Source of the DNA: Actinomycetes bacterium | Lineage (GTDB): Bacteria; Actinomycetota; Acidimicrobiia; Acidimicrobiales; RAAP-2 | DNA: 5,331 nucleotides | Assembly: GCA_021781315.1 (NCBI GenBank) | Contig: JAJXXB010000211.1 | Span: 1-5,331 of the forward strand | Direction: 5' to 3' | In this document: positions 4,181 through 5,331 of the stretch, one piece after another | Layout of the letters: each line of letters starts with the position of its first letter | Numbering within the stretch: the stretch's first letter is position 1 | Made by a program: the position numbers and the translations under genes | The notes under the pieces: generated by a model | What the model saw: the letters and a program-made list of their open reading frames with translations, nothing else | What the model was told of the DNA's origin: nothing | Databases searched by the model: none

Positions 4181-5331
4181 CTAGAGCTCGACGTCCCAGT
4201 CGCGGGTGGTGAGGATCTCGGCCAGGCGCGCGAGGAAGCGCGCCGCGTAGGCCCCGTCGATCACCCGGTGATCGAAGGTGAGGGCCACCAGGCCCACCGA
4301 GTGGATGGCGATCGACTCGCCACCGGTCGCGTCGGTCACGACCACCGGCTTGCGGGTCACCCCGTCGGTCGAGAGGATCGCGACCTGGGGCTGGTTGATG
4401 ATCGCGCCGGTCATCAACGTGCCGAAGGGTCCGGGGTTCGTGATGGTGAAGGTGCCCTTGGCCGTGTCGTCCACGGTCAGCTTCTTGGTGCGGGCCCTTG
4501 TGGCGAGGTCGCGCACGGCGCGGGCCATCTCGAGGAGACCCTTCGCCGGCGCGTCGCGCACCACCGGCACGATGAGTCCCGCGCCCTCCACGTCGACCGC
4601 GATGCCCAGGTTGATGTCGTGGTGCACCACGAGCGCGTCCTCGCCGACGGAGGCGTTGAGGTGGGGGAACTCGCGCAGGGCCTCGACGACCGCGAGCGCG
4701 TTGAAGGGCAGGTAGGTCAGCGAGAAGCCCTCGGCCTCCTTGAAGGCGGCTCCCACGCGACGGCGCAGCGCGTCGACGCGCTCGTAGTCGATCTCGCGGG
4801 CCATCAGCGTGTGCGCACTGGTCGCCTTGGAGCGCACCATGTGCTCGGCGGTGAGTCGGCGGATCTTGGTGAAGGGGATCACCTCGTCGCCGCCTCGCGG
4901 CGTGGGTCCGGCCGCGATGGCCGCCTCGACGTCCTTGCGCGTGAGACGCCCCTGGGGGCCGGTGCCGGTGACGTCGCTCGCGCTCAGGCCGCTCTCGCGC
5001 AGCAGCTTGCGCACCACGGGAGAGAGTGACTCGCCGGCGTTCTCGGGTGCGGACGTCGCGGCCGTGGCGGCGACGTGGGCGAGGACGTCGTCGCGGGTGA
5101 GACGTCCCTGGGGACCGGTGCCGGTGACGTCGCTCGCGTCGAGGCCGTGCTCGGCGAGGAGGCGTCGAACGACCGGTGAGAGTGGCGCGTCGCTCGTTGC
5201 CCGCTCGGCGCGCGCGGGTCGCTGCGCGCTCGCGCTCGCACTCGTGGCCGCGGAGGCGGAGGCTGAGGTTAAGGACGGAGCCGCGTCGCCGGCCGCGTCG
5301 TCGTCGCCGATGATGGGGAGCACCCTTCCGA
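4181..5331 (-). CDS. 2-oxoacid dehydrogenase E2 (dihydrolipoamide acyltransferase), N-terminus outside window
   Basis: This is the acyltransferase core of a pyruvate, 2-oxoglutarate or branched-chain 2-oxoacid dehydrogenase complex, moving the acyl group from lipoyl-lysine to CoA. Residues are counted from codon 5321-5323. The first residues (GRVLPIIGDDD) look like the end of a lipoyl domain, so that GTG is internal and the gene continues beyond the edge. An Ala/Ser-rich flexible linker (about 12-47) follows. Two peripheral-subunit (E3)-binding domains come next at 48-86 and 100-138, each with SPVVR, SDVTGTGPQGRLTR and a DV pair. The catalytic domain starts near 147 (VIPFTKIRRLTAEHM) and contains FNALAVVEAL, NLGIAVD, GLIVPVVRDA, TFTITNPGPFG and the active-site DHRVIDGA at 351-358 with His352 and Asp356. 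It ends normally at TAG 4181-4183. The doubled binding domain is unusual. The sequence alone does not settle the substrate, so no symbol is given. Confidence 0.95.
   Translation of the reverse strand, partial: GRVLPIIGDDDAAGDAAPSLTSASASAATSASASAQRPARAERATSDAPLSPVVRRLLAEHGLDASDVTGTGPQGRLTRDDVLAHVAATAATSAPENAGESLSPVVRKLLRESGLSASDVTGTGPQGRLTRKDVEAAIAAGPTPRGGDEVIPFTKIRRLTAEHMVRSKATSAHTLMAREIDYERVDALRRRVGAAFKEAEGFSLTYLPFNALAVVEALREFPHLNASVGEDALVVHHDINLGIAVDVEGAGLIVPVVRDAPAKGLLEMARAVRDLATRARTKKLTVDDTAKGTFTITNPGPFGTLMTGAIINQPQVAILSTDGVTRKPVVVTDATGGESIAIHSVGLVALTFDHRVIDGAYAARFLARLAEILTTRDWDVEL
4928..5028. repeat. Direct repeat copy 1 (second E3-binding domain of E2)
   Basis: This 101-bp stretch aligns without gaps to 5084-5184, offset 156 bp (52 codons), with 79 of 101 bases identical by hand count. 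A fully identical core of 24 bases lies at 4959-4982. It encodes most of the second peripheral-subunit-binding domain. It is an in-frame duplication within the gene rather than a mobile repeat. Confidence 0.85.
5084..5184. repeat. Direct repeat copy 2 (first E3-binding domain of E2)
   Basis: Partner of the copy at 4928-5028, with its identical core at 5115-5138. It encodes the N-terminal-most of the two binding domains. The two protein domains share about 31 of 39 residues; differences cluster in helix 1 (RRLLAEHGLD against RKLLRESGLS) and at the C-terminal helix, while the SDVTGTGPQGRLTR loop is unchanged. Confidence 0.85.

Noticed and set aside
4097..5029. 310-residue plus-strand open frame opposite the E2 and tetR genes.
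   Set aside because: It is the antisense shadow of clearly conserved coding sequence, rich in Gly, Arg, His and Val as such frames are in GC-rich DNA, with no domain logic.
5179..5320. Low-complexity Ala/Ser stretch in E2 as a possible signal peptide, repeat expansion or error.
   Set aside because: Ala/Pro/Ser-rich flexible linkers between lipoyl and subunit-binding domains are normal in E2 proteins.
1..5331. A novel multi-gene system (defence, biosynthetic, mobile) across the window.
   Set aside because: Six of the seven genes belong to well-known families (five housekeeping or catabolic enzymes and a TetR-type regulator) in at least four transcription units; no transposase, integrase, inverted-repeat ends, CRISPR spacing, tRNA or rRNA-like segment was seen.

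Overview
The window is a GC-rich (roughly two-thirds G+C by eye), tightly packed bacterial chromosomal segment. It holds seven protein-coding genes, two of them cut by the window edges. GTG starts are frequent, gaps between genes are a few bases, and the best -10 candidates have the TAnnnT form. One of these sits directly against a start codon, the arrangement of leaderless transcripts. Together with actinobacterial-looking pyrophosphatase and PurU proteins, this suggests a member of the Actinomycetota, perhaps an Acidimicrobiia-like lineage. That placement is inference.

Layout, left to right. The C-terminal half of kynureninase (1-646, +) ends one base from the oppositely oriented formyltetrahydrofolate deformylase purU (648-1493, -). 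purU follows a 3-hydroxybutyryl-CoA dehydrogenase (1499-2350, -) by 5 bp, so these two form a probable operon. A 135-bp divergent intergenic region (2351-2485) carries candidate promoters in both directions, two ribosome binding sites and a perfect 12-bp palindrome. Rightward from it run inorganic pyrophosphatase ppa (2486-2968, +) and a six-helix membrane protein of unknown function (about 2979-3581, +). The 3' end of the membrane protein gene overlaps by 22 bp the end of a TetR-type regulator (3560-4147, -). Upstream of that regulator on the same strand lies the 5'-truncated gene of a 2-oxoacid dehydrogenase E2 acyltransferase (4181-5331, -).

Functionally this is core and catabolic metabolism: tryptophan/kynurenine breakdown, folate one-carbon balance, beta-oxidation or butanoyl-CoA chemistry, pyrophosphate removal, and oxidative decarboxylation of a 2-oxoacid. 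I see no mobile element, CRISPR array, RNA gene or defence system, and no evidence of a wholly new system. The most unusual item is the E2 protein, which has two near-identical peripheral-subunit (E3)-binding domains in tandem, visible also as a 101-bp direct DNA repeat. Secondary points are the leaderless-looking tetR promoter, the palindrome between the divergent promoters, and the convergent gene ends with no room for terminators.
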